Source: an uncultured Eubacteriales bacterium (lineage in GTDB: Bacteria > Bacillota > Clostridia > Christensenellales > UBA1242). Taken from it: 64,000 nt of DNA. The position numbers were made by a program, and so were the translations under genes. The notes beneath the pieces were generated by a model that saw only the letters and a program-made list of their open reading frames with translations, did no database searches and was not told the DNA's origin. Shown in pieces: positions 35,146-43,932 of the stretch; within the stretch, counting starts at the first letter, position 1; each line of letters begins with the position of its first letter. The DNA is taken from contig CABUZJ010000005.1 in the NCBI GenBank assembly GCA_902496015.1, forward strand, positions 19,195-83,194. The letters are read 5' to 3'.

Positions 35146-35463
35146 ATGGAAATAGAAAAAGTGAAAGTAGTTACTATTTGTGGTAGCATGAAATTTAAAC
35201 AAAAAATGAGAGAAGTTGCTTTTAATCTAGAAAAAGAAAATGGCTGGGCAGTTATTCAATGCGTTTATAATGATAATAATTTAATTTTAACAGATAACGA
35301 AATAAATAAGCTGATTTTAGCGCATTATAAAAAAATATTAATTAGTGATGTAATTTTTGTTGTTAATGAGAACAATTATATTGGAGAACAAGTAAAAAAA
35401 GAAATTGAATTTGCAAAACAACATAATAAAGAAATTATGTATTTAACAGACTATAATTACTAA
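35146..35463 (+). CDS. Nucleoside 2-deoxyribosyltransferase-like protein
   Basis: 105 residues. VVTICGSMKFKQKMREVA at the N-terminus and HYKKILISDVIFVVNENNYIGEQVKKEIEFAKQHNKEIMYL at the C-terminus (shown here as one family pattern in pieces: ICGSMKF, ISDVIFVVN, GEQVKKEIEFA) fit the nucleoside 2-deoxyribosyltransferase-like superfamily, which transfers or hydrolyses deoxyribose on nucleobases. It is shorter than classical NDT enzymes (about 150) and the catalytic Glu is likely that in the GEQVKKEIEFA helix. GAGGT lies 10 nt before the ATG; it may also be read through from rpoC. Substrate unknown. Confidence 0.75.
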   Translation: MEIEKVKVVTICGSMKFKQKMREVAFNLEKENGWAVIQCVYNDNNLILTDNEINKLILAHYKKILISDVIFVVNENNYIGEQVKKEIEFAKQHNKEIMYLTDYNY

Positions 35464-35480
35464 ATATTAATTAAGAAATA

Positions 35481-35510
35481 AAAAATCGTGATAATCTATC
35501 ACGATTTTTT
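35481..35510. terminator. Bidirectional terminator
   Basis: AAAAATCGTGATA / TATCACGATTTTT (35481-35493, 35497-35509) between the convergent deoxyribosyltransferase-like gene and gltX. Confidence 0.9.
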
Positions 35511-35548
35511 GTTCTGCTTTAATTAATAATTATTTAAGTTAATAAAAA

Positions 35549-37201
35549 TTAACAAAATTGTTTAAGGCGAGCCTTAACTTCATTTTCACCTAAAATTTGC
35601 ATAATTGTGTAAAGGTCGGGCGTTTGGTTTTTGCCTGTTAGTGCCACCCTTATAATTGCACAAGCATCACTAATATTGCCCACAAAAGCAGTTGGATTTT
35701 GTTTGTATTCTTTATTGTCAGCAAAGCCAAAATTTTTTGCAATTTGTTTAATTTGTTCAAACCATTCTTCTTTTGAACAGTTATGGTTATATTTATTTAG
35801 ATAGGCAAAAATTAATGATTTTATTGTTTTTTCATTAATTTTTGGGTCAAAATCACTTAATTTTGCACTTTTGTATGTTTCATTGAACATATAACCATAT
35901 AGGCTTTTTATTTCACTAAACTTAGCAATGTCTTTTCTTGGTCGATCAGTACCCCTTTCAATAGAAAATAATTTTAGCGCTTTTTCTTTATTATTTATTA
36001 ATACTTGTTGAAATTCTTGGTCGTTATCTTTTGCCCATTTTAAAGCATAGTTATAAACTTCATCTGCACTAAAATAGGCAATAACATTTTTTGAAATATT
36101 ATCTAATTTATCAATATCTAACATTGGGTTATTGCTACCGACTTTATCAAGTTTAAATTCAAAATCTTTATAACTTGCTTTTGGGTTTTTAGCACGCCAT
36201 AATTCGTAATTGCTGTTTAAAAGATTTAATATGTAATCTATAAGGCTTTCTATTGGGTAACCACATTCTAAAAAATAACGAACATCTGCTTCAGGATCTT
36301 TACGCTTACTAAGTTTTCTTTTGTTTCCTTGTTCATCAATTTTACAAATTACAGGAGTATGAGCATATTTTGGTGGTTTAAAGCCAAAGGCCTTAAAAAT
36401 TTCAAGGTGAGCAGATAAAGATGACCACCATTCTTCACCACGAACAATTAAAGTAGTTCCCATCAATGTGTCGTCTACCACATGGGCAAGGCTATAAGGA
36501 GGAATTCCATTAGACTTAACCAAAACTATATCTTTTGCATTTTCATGAAGAAGACGAGTGCCTTTTATTTCATCTTTAAATTCAAATTCATGATTTGGAT
36601 TGCCCTGACTTTTAAGTCTTATTGCAAACTTTTCACCCCTTTTAATTTTTTCTTCAATTTGCTCGTAAGTTAAATTTCTGCAAATATCTTTCTCTTCAAT
36701 AGTTTCAGTATTCTCTAATTGATTTTCTCTTCTTTCTAATATGTCATCTAAACTTTCATTTTCTCCACAAAAACAAGGAAAAGCCAATCCTTTTGCAACT
36801 AAATGTTTTGCAAAAGTATGGTAAATTTCTAATCTTTTAGATTGAACATAAGGGCCATAATCTCCAATCTCTAAAATGCTGTCGCCCCTATATCCTTCAT
36901 CAGGAGCAACATTAAATTTACAAAGCATGTTGTAAGCAATATCACCCGCTCCTTTGATATATCTTTTGTTGTCTGTGTCTTCTAACCTTAAATAAAAAAT
37001 TCCATCAGTTTGTTCTGCTATTCGTTTGCTGATTAATGCACTATAAAGATGTCCAATATGTAAATAACCCGTTGGGCTAGGGGCTAATCTTGTTACTTGT
37101 GCATTATCTTTTAAATCTCTTTTTTTATAAAACTCTAAATAATAATCTATATCTTTATCTATGTTAGGATAAAGTAGATTTGCTAATTTTATATTATCCA
37201 T
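35549..37201 (-). CDS. gltX: Glutamate-tRNA ligase
   Basis: 550 residues. Class I aminoacyl-tRNA synthetase charging tRNA-Glu (and possibly tRNA-Gln for later amidation, since GlnRS is not seen). HIGH motif as HIGH in LAPSPTGYLHIGHL (near 44-51), KMSKS-type loop as KLSKRK (near 290), CFCGENESL in the zinc/connective region near 140. It is longer at the N-terminus than typical bacterial GluRS by about 35 residues (MDNIKLANLLYPNIDKDI). GAAGGAAG ribosome binding site. Transcribed towards the rpoC cluster, near mrnC-rlmB-sigH, echoing the Bacillus gltX-to-rpoC neighbourhood in rearranged form. Confidence 0.95.
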   Translation of the reverse strand: MDNIKLANLLYPNIDKDIDYYLEFYKKRDLKDNAQVTRLAPSPTGYLHIGHLYSALISKRIAEQTDGIFYLRLEDTDNKRYIKGAGDIAYNMLCKFNVAPDEGYRGDSILEIGDYGPYVQSKRLEIYHTFAKHLVAKGLAFPCFCGENESLDDILERRENQLENTETIEEKDICRNLTYEQIEEKIKRGEKFAIRLKSQGNPNHEFEFKDEIKGTRLLHENAKDIVLVKSNGIPPYSLAHVVDDTLMGTTLIVRGEEWWSSLSAHLEIFKAFGFKPPKYAHTPVICKIDEQGNKRKLSKRKDPEADVRYFLECGYPIESLIDYILNLLNSNYELWRAKNPKASYKDFEFKLDKVGSNNPMLDIDKLDNISKNVIAYFSADEVYNYALKWAKDNDQEFQQVLINNKEKALKLFSIERGTDRPRKDIAKFSEIKSLYGYMFNETYKSAKLSDFDPKINEKTIKSLIFAYLNKYNHNCSKEEWFEQIKQIAKNFGFADNKEYKQNPTAFVGNISDACAIIRVALTGKNQTPDLYTIMQILGENEVKARLKQFC

Positions 37202-37281
37202 AATCTTCCTTCTTGATTAAAAATTTTTAAATAAGCAAAATATTTCTTAAAACTGCCTAATATCATTATTTTTTGCCTGAA

Positions 37282-37872
37282 TTAATCTTGTTTTTCGTCT
37301 AAAAATGTGGCTTGCATATCTGCAAGATGAGTGAGTAGAGCAAGAGGATATTTATTATATGCTTTATTATAGTCATAACTACCACCTTGAACACGCAAAT
37401 CAAAACCACCCATGTGCCAGTTTATTGCCATGGCTTCTTCACGATTTAATTTTAAAAAGCCAGAAAGCATATAAACACTTTTTTCGCCATGTCCGTATGG
37501 CAAGTTATCGTCAACCGAATAGTAAGGCTTTTGAACCCACACCCCGTCTTCTTTCACATTTCGCATCTCTGTTTTATAAATGTTCGTTTTACAAAGATCA
37601 TGAAAAAGTGCAACAATTGCTACGCTTTCTTTATTATAACCATCTTCACCATATTCGGCATCGCAAAGTCTTACTAAGCGTTCGTAAACATTTAAACTGT
37701 GTGCACAAAGCCCGCCCGCTTCGCTTAAATGAAATTTAGAACTAGCAGGAGCAGTAAAAAAGTCAGTATTTTCTAGCCAAGCAAGCAATGAATCAATTCC
37801 TTCTCGTTTAATGTCGTCTTTTGCAAGCATAATAAAAGTATTTTTATTTTGTTCAATCAATTCTTGTTCCAT
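37282..37872 (-). CDS. HD-domain hydrolase
   Basis: 196 residues from the ATG at 37872. HD-superfamily metal ligands can be followed: H in GGLCAHSLNVYERL, HD in LFHDLCK, H in GHGEKS and WHMGG, and the final D in HLADMQ. Enzymes of this group hydrolyse nucleotides or phosphodiesters, often during stress or oligonucleotide turnover; the substrate cannot be told. An earlier in-frame TTG at 37908 is the -35 box, not a start. There is no ribosome binding site; the -10 box is 7 nt from the ATG (predicted leaderless). Confidence 0.85.
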   Translation of the reverse strand: MEQELIEQNKNTFIMLAKDDIKREGIDSLLAWLENTDFFTAPASSKFHLSEAGGLCAHSLNVYERLVRLCDAEYGEDGYNKESVAIVALFHDLCKTNIYKTEMRNVKEDGVWVQKPYYSVDDNLPYGHGEKSVYMLSGFLKLNREEAMAINWHMGGFDLRVQGGSYDYNKAYNKYPLALLTHLADMQATFLDEKQD

Positions 37873-37879
37873 AATTAAA

Positions 37880-37908
37880 ATTATAAAATAAAAAAGCCTT
37901 TTTTGCAA
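37880..37908 (-). promoter_or_regulatory. Promoter on the HD gene start, -35 inside a hairpin loop
   Basis: On the minus strand TTGCAA (37903-37908), 17-nt spacer, TATAAT (37880-37885), then 7 nt to the ATG. The -35 box sits in the loop and inner edge of the hairpin at 37891-37916. Confidence 0.75.
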
Positions 37909-37916
37909 GGCTTTTT
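37891..37916 (-). terminator. Terminator-like hairpin overlapping the HD promoter
   Basis: AAAAAGCCTT / AAGGCTTTTT (37891-37900, 37907-37916), 6-nt loop, T-rich sequence following on the minus strand. It is the first good terminator after the amidase gene, which would have a 225-nt 3' UTR. Confidence 0.7.
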
Positions 37917-38141
37917 AAAATGTAATAAAACATTTTACTTGTATTTCAATATATTAAATATAATATAAAGTGGAATGGTCATAAATACAGGAAATAAAAT
38001 AAAATTAAATGCAAACAATTAAAATATATAATTTAACTAGAAATATGTTAATTAAAAAACCAATTTTATAACTTTAAGAACTAAGTAAAAATATCTATGT
38101 TTCTTTAATATATATTGCATTTTTAATTTTCAAAAATAACT

Positions 38142-38873
38142 TTAATCTAAATTTAAAAAATTCATAACACCTTTAAAAATGCAGTTGGCTACTTTATCTT
38201 GGTAAGTTTCATCTAAAAGTAATTTTTCATCTTCTGGATTAGATAAAAAACCACATTCGGCTATAACTGATGGTGCTTCGGTGCATTTAAGCATAAAGTA
38301 ATCGCCAACGCTTACACCCTTATCGCTAGATGGGAGTTCGGTAGTAAAAAATTTTTGAATAGATAATGCAAGTTCTCGGCTTATTTCACTTGCTTTATCG
38401 TAGAATACTTGTGCACCACGAAGTTTATTGTTTGTAAAACTATTCATGTGAACTGAAATTACCATGTTGGGTTTTACTTGTTCAATTATTTCTTTCCTTT
38501 TTGCCATATCTCGCTTTTTATAATTAGCACTGTAAAGTCCATATAGTCCGTTTTCATTAGTTCGAGTTAATACTACCGTTATTCCAATGCTTTTAAGATA
38601 ATTAGCGAGCTTATTAGAAATGCTTAAATTAATTTCGGCTTCTTTTACTTTGCTAGTTCTGCCTATGCTTCCAGGATCTAGTCCACCATGACCAGGATCA
38701 ATAACTACTGTGTAGCCGATACTTGGTGCTTCTTCGCTTGTAGATGCGCTTGCACTAACAACATTAACTACTGCACTAGAAGAAATTAAAAGTGCAATGC
38801 AAAAGAATATTGCTAAAAAGCCTTTTAATTTTTTTATTTTTGGTTTTTTGATTTTGTTTAGATGTTTTTTCAT
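38142..38873 (-). CDS. N-acetylmuramoyl-L-alanine amidase, CwlD-like
   Basis: 243 residues. A basic start and a membrane segment (about 18-38) act as signal or anchor. The Amidase_3 zinc hydrolase domain (about 52-243) has all ligands and the catalytic Glu: VIDPGHGG (His), KEAEINLSI (Glu), SVHMNSF (His), AECGFLSN (catalytic Glu). It cleaves the amide between MurNAc and the stem peptide. Size and architecture match CwlD, which helps make muramic-delta-lactam in spore cortex, and sporulation genes occur elsewhere in this window; a general autolysin role is also possible. No clear ribosome binding site is seen; a poor TTGAAT-19-TAAACT promoter ends 5 nt before the ATG. Confidence 0.9.
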   Translation of the reverse strand: MKKHLNKIKKPKIKKLKGFLAIFFCIALLISSSAVVNVVSASASTSEEAPSIGYTVVIDPGHGGLDPGSIGRTSKVKEAEINLSISNKLANYLKSIGITVVLTRTNENGLYGLYSANYKKRDMAKRKEIIEQVKPNMVISVHMNSFTNNKLRGAQVFYDKASEISRELALSIQKFFTTELPSSDKGVSVGDYFMLKCTEAPSVIAECGFLSNPEDEKLLLDETYQDKVANCIFKGVMNFLNLD

Positions 38874-39085
38874 AGTAAAGTTTATTTGGTATTTAAGTTA
38901 AATATTCAACTTTTTAAATTTATTAGTAAGAGTAAATTAAGTTAAGTAAATTGTAACGCAAAACTAAAAAATGTAAAATAAAACTTATAAATTAATAAAC
39001 AAGCATTGATGCAATAATAGAATAATTGGTATTTTACAATATTTATATTTTTATTTTAACATTAATTAATTTTATAATGGAATTC

Positions 39086-39114
39086 TTGATTAGAGGTTGA
39101 TTTAGTGATATAAT
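39086..39114 (+). promoter_or_regulatory. Promoter placed directly on the mrnC start codon
   Basis: TTGATT (39086-39091), 17-nt spacer ending TGA (extended -10), TATAAT (39109-39114), then 6 nt to the ATG at 39121; no ribosome binding site. Confidence 0.8.
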
Positions 39115-39120
39115 AAATTT

Positions 39121-39558
39121 ATGAATTTAGATGATAAAAATATTAAACCTTTAGTTGGTGATAACCCAAAAAAAGAATTAAACATATTAAATGTTTCATC
39201 TTTAAATATGGCGCTTGTTGGTGATGCAGTGGAAGCATTATATTTGCGAACATGGTTTGCAACAAATACCACTTTAAATGTTAATTCAGTAACAAAAAAA
39301 ATTAATAAAATTGTTAATGCAGGCGCACAAGCACAGTCTTTAAAATTAATTGAGCCATTTTTAATTGGCCAAGAGTTAGAAGTTTGTAGGCGTGCTAGAA
39401 ATACTCATACTAATTCAACTGCGAAAAATTATTCAGTAATAGAATATAGATATGCCACAGCTTTTGAAGCATTATTAGGTTATTTATATTTAACAAATAA
39501 TATTGAAAGAATACAATTTATTATGAAAAAAGTGCTAAATATATTTAATTTAGAATAA
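39121..39558 (+). CDS. mrnC: Mini-ribonuclease III
   Basis: 145 residues. RNase III catalytic domain without a dsRNA-binding domain; in Bacillus Mini-III matures 23S rRNA. Seen: NMALVGDAVEALYLRTWF (near 29-46), where the Asp corresponds to the RNase III signature, and ATAFEALLGYLYL (near 118-130) with the catalytic Glu. The next gene is rlmB, the same order as in Bacillus. The transcript is predicted leaderless: a strong extended -10 ends 6 nt before the ATG and no Shine-Dalgarno sequence is present. Confidence 0.93.
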   Translation: MNLDDKNIKPLVGDNPKKELNILNVSSLNMALVGDAVEALYLRTWFATNTTLNVNSVTKKINKIVNAGAQAQSLKLIEPFLIGQELEVCRRARNTHTNSTAKNYSVIEYRYATAFEALLGYLYLTNNIERIQFIMKKVLNIFNLE

Positions 39559-39635
39559 AAAGTGCGTATTTTATTGATAAAAAAGAAAAAATAATTTGAT
39601 AAGTTGTTAAAAATTGCAAAAATGGGAGAAAGTAA

Positions 39636-40361
39636 ATGAATTTTGAAGGCAAAAATGCGGTTTTTGAATTGCTAAATTCTTCTAAAACAATTGAAAAAAT
39701 TATGATAGAAGATAAGACAAACGATATAAAGTTAAGAGAAATTTTTAAACAAGCAAAAGAGAATGGAATAAAAGTAGAGTTTGTTATGAAAAAGGCATTA
39801 GATAAAATTAGTGAAACAGGGAAACATCAAGGTGTTATTGCAATTGCAACTGATTTTGTTTATGCTGATTTAAGCGAAGTTTTAAAGAATAAAAAAGACA
39901 AACAAATGCTATTTGTTTTGCTTGATGGTGTTTTAGATCCACATAATTTAGGAAGCGTAATAAGAGTTGCTGAATGTGTGGGTGCAACTGCAGTAATTAT
40001 ACCTAAAAATCGTTCTGTTGTCGTTAACGAAACGGTTATTAGGGTTAGTGCAGGTGCGTGTGCGCATATTCCTGTTTGTAAAGTTGGCAATTTGGTTAAT
40101 ACAATTAATTTGCTAAAAAAACAAAACATTTGGGTTTATGCTTGCGATATGGACGGACAAAATATTTATTCTACTAATTTTGATGGAAATGTTGCCTTGG
40201 TTATTGGCGGAGAAGGACAAGGCGTTTCTAATTTGGTTAGAAAAGAGTGTGACCAAATTATAAGTTTGCCGTTATATGGTAAAGTTAATTCTTTAAATGC
40301 TTCTGTTAGTGCAGGTATTGCTATGTATGAGGTAATTAGACAAAGAAATTTTAAAAACTAA
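39636..40361 (+). CDS. rlmB: 23S rRNA 2'-O-methyltransferase, TrmH/RlmB family
   Basis: 241 residues. SPOUT-class methyltransferase. N-terminal substrate-binding domain (about 1-75, GKNAVFELL, KHQGVIAIA), then the knotted domain with LLDGVLDPHNLGSVIRVAE (motif 1), VIGGEGQGVS (motif 2) and LPLYGKVNSLNASVSAGIAMYE (motif 3), which binds SAM. Predicted to methylate G2251 of 23S rRNA. GGGAG ribosome binding site. Between mrnC and sigH, as in Bacillus except that yacP is missing. Confidence 0.92.
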   Translation: MNFEGKNAVFELLNSSKTIEKIMIEDKTNDIKLREIFKQAKENGIKVEFVMKKALDKISETGKHQGVIAIATDFVYADLSEVLKNKKDKQMLFVLLDGVLDPHNLGSVIRVAECVGATAVIIPKNRSVVVNETVIRVSAGACAHIPVCKVGNLVNTINLLKKQNIWVYACDMDGQNIYSTNFDGNVALVIGGEGQGVSNLVRKECDQIISLPLYGKVNSLNASVSAGIAMYEVIRQRNFKN

Positions 40362-40456
40362 ACCTTGTAAAAAGTGCAGATTAAATTTAAAAATGCTTAA
40401 AATTTATTGAAAAATGGCAAAAAACATTGAATTTTATTAATTTATGGTGAAGTGTT

Positions 40457-41014
40457 ATGAAAGAAATTGACCTTGAAAATTTAATAGATGCTTATAGTGA
40501 TACCATTCGAGCAATTTGCAGAAGGTATTATTTAGTTGGTGGAAGCCAAGAAGACCTTTATCAAGAAGGAATGATTGGGTTTTTAGAGGCATGCAAAAAT
40601 TTTGACACCACAAAGGGAGATTATCATAGTAAGGCTTTTAAGAAATTTGCGGTATTATGCATTAAGCGCCAAATATTAGACGCAATAAAACACGCTAACG
40701 CAAAGAAAAATCAGCCACTTAATAACTATATTTCATTTAATCAAAAAAATGATGAGAATCAAGAGTTTGAATTAGAATTTAATAGCTCTTTTATTAATTA
40801 TCAAGATTTTGATCCTGAAACTATAATAATGAATCAAGAAACAACAGATGAACAATTAAAAATTTTAGCAGAGAATTTAAGCGAGAGCGAAAAACAAGTT
40901 TTAAAACTTTATTTAGCAGGATTACCACAATCAAAAATTGCTGTAAAATTAAATAAAAGTGTGAAGCAAATTGATAATGCTATTCAGCGCATAAAAAAGA
41001 AAGCTAAATTTTAA
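40457..41014 (+). CDS. sigH: Sigma-70 family factor, SigH-like
   Basis: 185 residues. Region 2 (about 10-85: YYLVGGSQEDLYQEGMIGFLEACKNFD) matches the SigH group, and region 4 (about 135-180: LSESEKQVLKLYLAGLPQSKIAVKLN) is a helix-turn-helix for -35 binding. There is no region 3. SigH drives stationary-phase and early sporulation genes in Bacillus. It is slightly shorter than the 218-residue Bacillus protein. Position after mrnC-rlmB supports the assignment. Ribosome binding site GGTGA is modest. Confidence 0.88.
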   Translation: MKEIDLENLIDAYSDTIRAICRRYYLVGGSQEDLYQEGMIGFLEACKNFDTTKGDYHSKAFKKFAVLCIKRQILDAIKHANAKKNQPLNNYISFNQKNDENQEFELEFNSSFINYQDFDPETIIMNQETTDEQLKILAENLSESEKQVLKLYLAGLPQSKIAVKLNKSVKQIDNAIQRIKKKAKF

Positions 41015-41144
41015 TTAAAAATTTATACCTTGTTTAAATTTGCAAAAAACAACTTAGAGTTTAGTAAAAATGGCTAAAATATTGTGTTTTTTAATATTTT
41101 TATTTATAAAATCTATACTTGTAATTAATTAAAGGAGAAATAAT

Positions 41145-42752
41145 ATGTATTTAGCGTTATATAGAAAATATCGTCCTCAAACATTTGATGAAGTGATTGG
41201 GCAGGACCATATTATTAAAACATTGCAAAATCAAATTAAAACAGACCAAATTGGTCATGCGTATTTATTTTGTGGCAGTAGGGGGACAGGGAAAACAAGC
41301 ACTGCTAAAATATTTGCACGCGCTATTAATTGTAAAAACCCTAAAAATGGTTCTCCTTGTGGTGAATGTGAATGTTGTAAACTTAATGCAAACAATATAG
41401 ATATTTTAGAAATTGATGCGGCTAGCAATAATGGGGTTGATGAAATTAGAGATTTAAGAGAAAAAGTTAAATACCCGCCTGTTAATGGTAAATATAAAGT
41501 TTATATTATTGATGAAGTTCACATGTTAAGTGTAAATGCTTTTAACGCTTTGTTAAAAACATTGGAAGAACCACCAAGTTCTGTTGTTTTTATTTTAGCA
41601 ACTACCGAAGTGCATAAATTGCCTGCAACGATACTTTCTAGATGCATGAGATTCGATTTTAGGCTTGTTGCACTTGACAAACTAATTACTCATTTAGAAA
41701 AAATTTGCAAAGAAAATAATATTAAATATGAAATTTCAGCATTAAACTTAATAGCGCGTGCAGGAGAAGGAAGTGTGCGTGATACTTTGTCTGTTGCTGA
41801 TAGATGTATTTCATTTTGTGGTAACAATTTGACACTGTCAGGTGTTAGTGAAGTTTTAGGTGTGGCTAGCAAGGAAAGCTTGAGTGAGGTTTGCACTAAT
41901 CTTTTATCGGGAGACATTGCTAAAACTTTAATTTCAACTGACGCAATTTTAAGCCAAGGTAAAAGTCCATTGGTTTTATCACGAGATTTAATTTCTTATT
42001 TTATTGATTTGCTTTATGTTGAAACTTTAAAAGACGAAGCGAGAAAGTACATTGTAATAAGTGATGAGCTATTTGTAAAAATGAAAAGCCAAGCGACCCA
42101 AGAAAATTATGAAAAAATAATTTCTGCAATAGAGTTGTTAAGTGGGGTTGAGAGTGAATTAAGGTATAGCGTTCAACCAAGGGTGGTTTTAGAGTGTGCG
42201 TTGCTTAAAGTTATTAGTAATCAAACTGTGGAATTAAGGCTTAAAGCAGTTGAACAAAATTGGCAAAATATCATAAAAAATTATGAAAATATGCAGAAAA
42301 ACACGCAATTTTTGCCAAATTACAGTAAACAAGAAGATCAAAACAGTCAATCTTTAAATAATGAAAAAGCAATAAATTATTCAACAGTTAATAATTTTGA
42401 AAATATTGATGAACCGACCAACAAATCTACTATTCAGCATAATTTGGCAGAAGGACAAATTTTAGGAGACCTTCTGCAAGAACTAAGAAAAGAAAAAGCA
42501 CTTAGTTTGGTCGCTGCAATTGGTCAAGTTAAAAGTGTGACTGTTTTGGGTTCAGTGGTTGAACTTGTGTTTGAAGATGAAATAACGGTAGACATGATTT
42601 CTGCTAGCAAAAATAAGAGGCTAATAGATAAGTTTTTTGAAGAACGAGGGCTTACTTTTAAATTTGTGCCTATGGAAAAAGCCACTGTTAAGGGGAAAGA
42701 TATTGCGGATTTAAGTAAGTTATTAGGTGGAAAACTTAAAATAGATAAGTAA
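41145..42752 (+). CDS. dnaX: DNA polymerase III gamma/tau subunit
   Basis: 535 residues. Clamp-loader ATPase. YRKYRPQTFDEVIGQDHI, Walker A GSRGTGKTS (near 44-52), zinc module C...CGECECC (near 64-79), Walker B IIDEVHML, sensor 1 LATTE and arginine finger SRC. Domain III follows, then a low-complexity Asn/Gln linker (about 365-435) and a C-terminal tau-like domain. Start ATG after AAAGGAG. First gene of dnaX-ybaB-recR, the widespread order. Confidence 0.96.
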   Translation: MYLALYRKYRPQTFDEVIGQDHIIKTLQNQIKTDQIGHAYLFCGSRGTGKTSTAKIFARAINCKNPKNGSPCGECECCKLNANNIDILEIDAASNNGVDEIRDLREKVKYPPVNGKYKVYIIDEVHMLSVNAFNALLKTLEEPPSSVVFILATTEVHKLPATILSRCMRFDFRLVALDKLITHLEKICKENNIKYEISALNLIARAGEGSVRDTLSVADRCISFCGNNLTLSGVSEVLGVASKESLSEVCTNLLSGDIAKTLISTDAILSQGKSPLVLSRDLISYFIDLLYVETLKDEARKYIVISDELFVKMKSQATQENYEKIISAIELLSGVESELRYSVQPRVVLECALLKVISNQTVELRLKAVEQNWQNIIKNYENMQKNTQFLPNYSKQEDQNSQSLNNEKAINYSTVNNFENIDEPTNKSTIQHNLAEGQILGDLLQELRKEKALSLVAAIGQVKSVTVLGSVVELVFEDEITVDMISASKNKRLIDKFFEERGLTFKFVPMEKATVKGKDIADLSKLLGGKLKIDK

Positions 42753-42818
42753 TAGTTAGAATTACTAGACAAAAAGCTTAAAATATTATATTATTAACCA
42801 TAAAAGGAGAAGATTAAA

Positions 42819-43154
42819 ATGGCTAAATTTGGTGGATTTGGGGGCGGGAACCCAATGCAAATGCAAAACTTAATGAAACAAGCACAAAAAATGCAACAAG
42901 AAGCAATTGAAGCACAACAACAAATAGATGAGGCAATTCTTGAAGGAACGGCAGGCGGTGGAATGGTTAAGGTGCAAATCTATGGTACAAAAAAGCCAAT
43001 TTCTGTGAAAATTGAACCCAGTGTAGTTGACCCAGAAGATGTGGAAATGCTTGAAGATTTAATTGTTGCTGCATTAAATGATGCCTGTGAAAAGGCAGAT
43101 AAATTAAAACAAGATAAATTAGGGAAGTTTGGAAGCCTTGGGGGGTTAATGTAA
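42819..43154 (+). CDS. YbaB/EbfC nucleoid-associated protein
   Basis: 111 residues. Gly/Met/Gln-rich start, long helix (NLMKQAQKMQQEAIEAQQQIDEA in the family pattern, about 15-37) and the GTAGGGMVKVQIYG sheet followed by a C-terminal helix and a flexible GKFGSLGGLM tail. Family members are small dimeric DNA-binding proteins coded between dnaX and recR. AAGGAG before the ATG. Stop and recR start are separated by one base. Confidence 0.93.
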   Translation: MAKFGGFGGGNPMQMQNLMKQAQKMQQEAIEAQQQIDEAILEGTAGGGMVKVQIYGTKKPISVKIEPSVVDPEDVEMLEDLIVAALNDACEKADKLKQDKLGKFGSLGGLM

Positions 43155-43155
43155 A

Positions 43156-43752
43156 GTGTCAAGCATTGAAATTGAAAGTGTGAATAGGCTTGCAAATGAA
43201 TTTTCAAAGCTTCCTGGTGTGGGCAAAAAAACAGCACAAAGATATGCTTATTATATAATTGGGCTTTCAAAAGAAGGTGCAAAAAATTTTGCTGAAGCAA
43301 TATTAGATGTTAAAGAAAAAGTTAAATTTTGTGAAGAGTGCGGGAACTATACAGAGGTTAGTCCTTGTTCTATTTGTTCTAATCGATCTCATGATATTAT
43401 TTGTGTGGTTAAAGAACCAAAAGATGTGATTGCACTTGAAAAAGTTAAAAATTTTAATGGGGTTTATCATGTGTTACATGGCACAATTAGCCCAATGGCT
43501 CATGTTGGACCTAATGATATTAGAATTAAAGAATTACTAAAAAGAGTTAATGATTATGACACTAAAGAAGTTATAATGGCAACTAATCCAGATGTTGAGG
43601 GTGATGCCACAGCAATGTATATTGCAAAACTTTTAAAACCACTTGGTGTTAAAGTGTCAAGAATTGCACAGGGAATAGCAATGGGAAGTGAACTTGAATA
43701 TGCCGATGAAGTTACTTTAATTAAAGCATTAGAAAATAGAAAAGAATTATAG
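43156..43752 (+). CDS. recR: Recombination protein RecR
   Basis: 198 residues, full length. Helix-hairpin-helix (LANEFSKLPGVGKKTAQRYA, about 7-26), C4 zinc finger (CEECGNYTEVSPCSIC, about 57-72) and Toprim domain (ICVVKEPKDVIALEK...ATNPDVEGDATAMYIA). Acts with RecF/RecO in loading RecA on gaps. GTG start at 43156, with a G-rich stretch 13-18 nt upstream as ribosome binding site in the end of the preceding gene. Confidence 0.96.
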   Translation: MSSIEIESVNRLANEFSKLPGVGKKTAQRYAYYIIGLSKEGAKNFAEAILDVKEKVKFCEECGNYTEVSPCSICSNRSHDIICVVKEPKDVIALEKVKNFNGVYHVLHGTISPMAHVGPNDIRIKELLKRVNDYDTKEVIMATNPDVEGDATAMYIAKLLKPLGVKVSRIAQGIAMGSELEYADEVTLIKALENRKEL

Positions 43753-43932
43753 AATTGCCTTAAATTTGGTTAAAATTAAAATGAAAACATGAAATTTTGC
43801 CAATTTTATGGCATTTTTTATTATTAAATTAATTGTTTTTGCAAAAAATAAATATAATAATTATCTTAAAATTTCTTTAAATTTAATTGCACAAAATTAT
43901 TATTTAAGTTAAAATAAAATAAGGAGAATGTT

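Noticed and set aside
38880..38920. Leaderless status of the amidase gene
   Set aside because: The only promoter has a 19-nt spacer and poor boxes, so it was not added to the leaderless set.
41145..42752. Programmed frameshift in dnaX
   Set aside because: An A-rich stretch near 42270 was examined, but there is no convincing slippery heptamer with a downstream hairpin and the frame codes a full tau-like protein.
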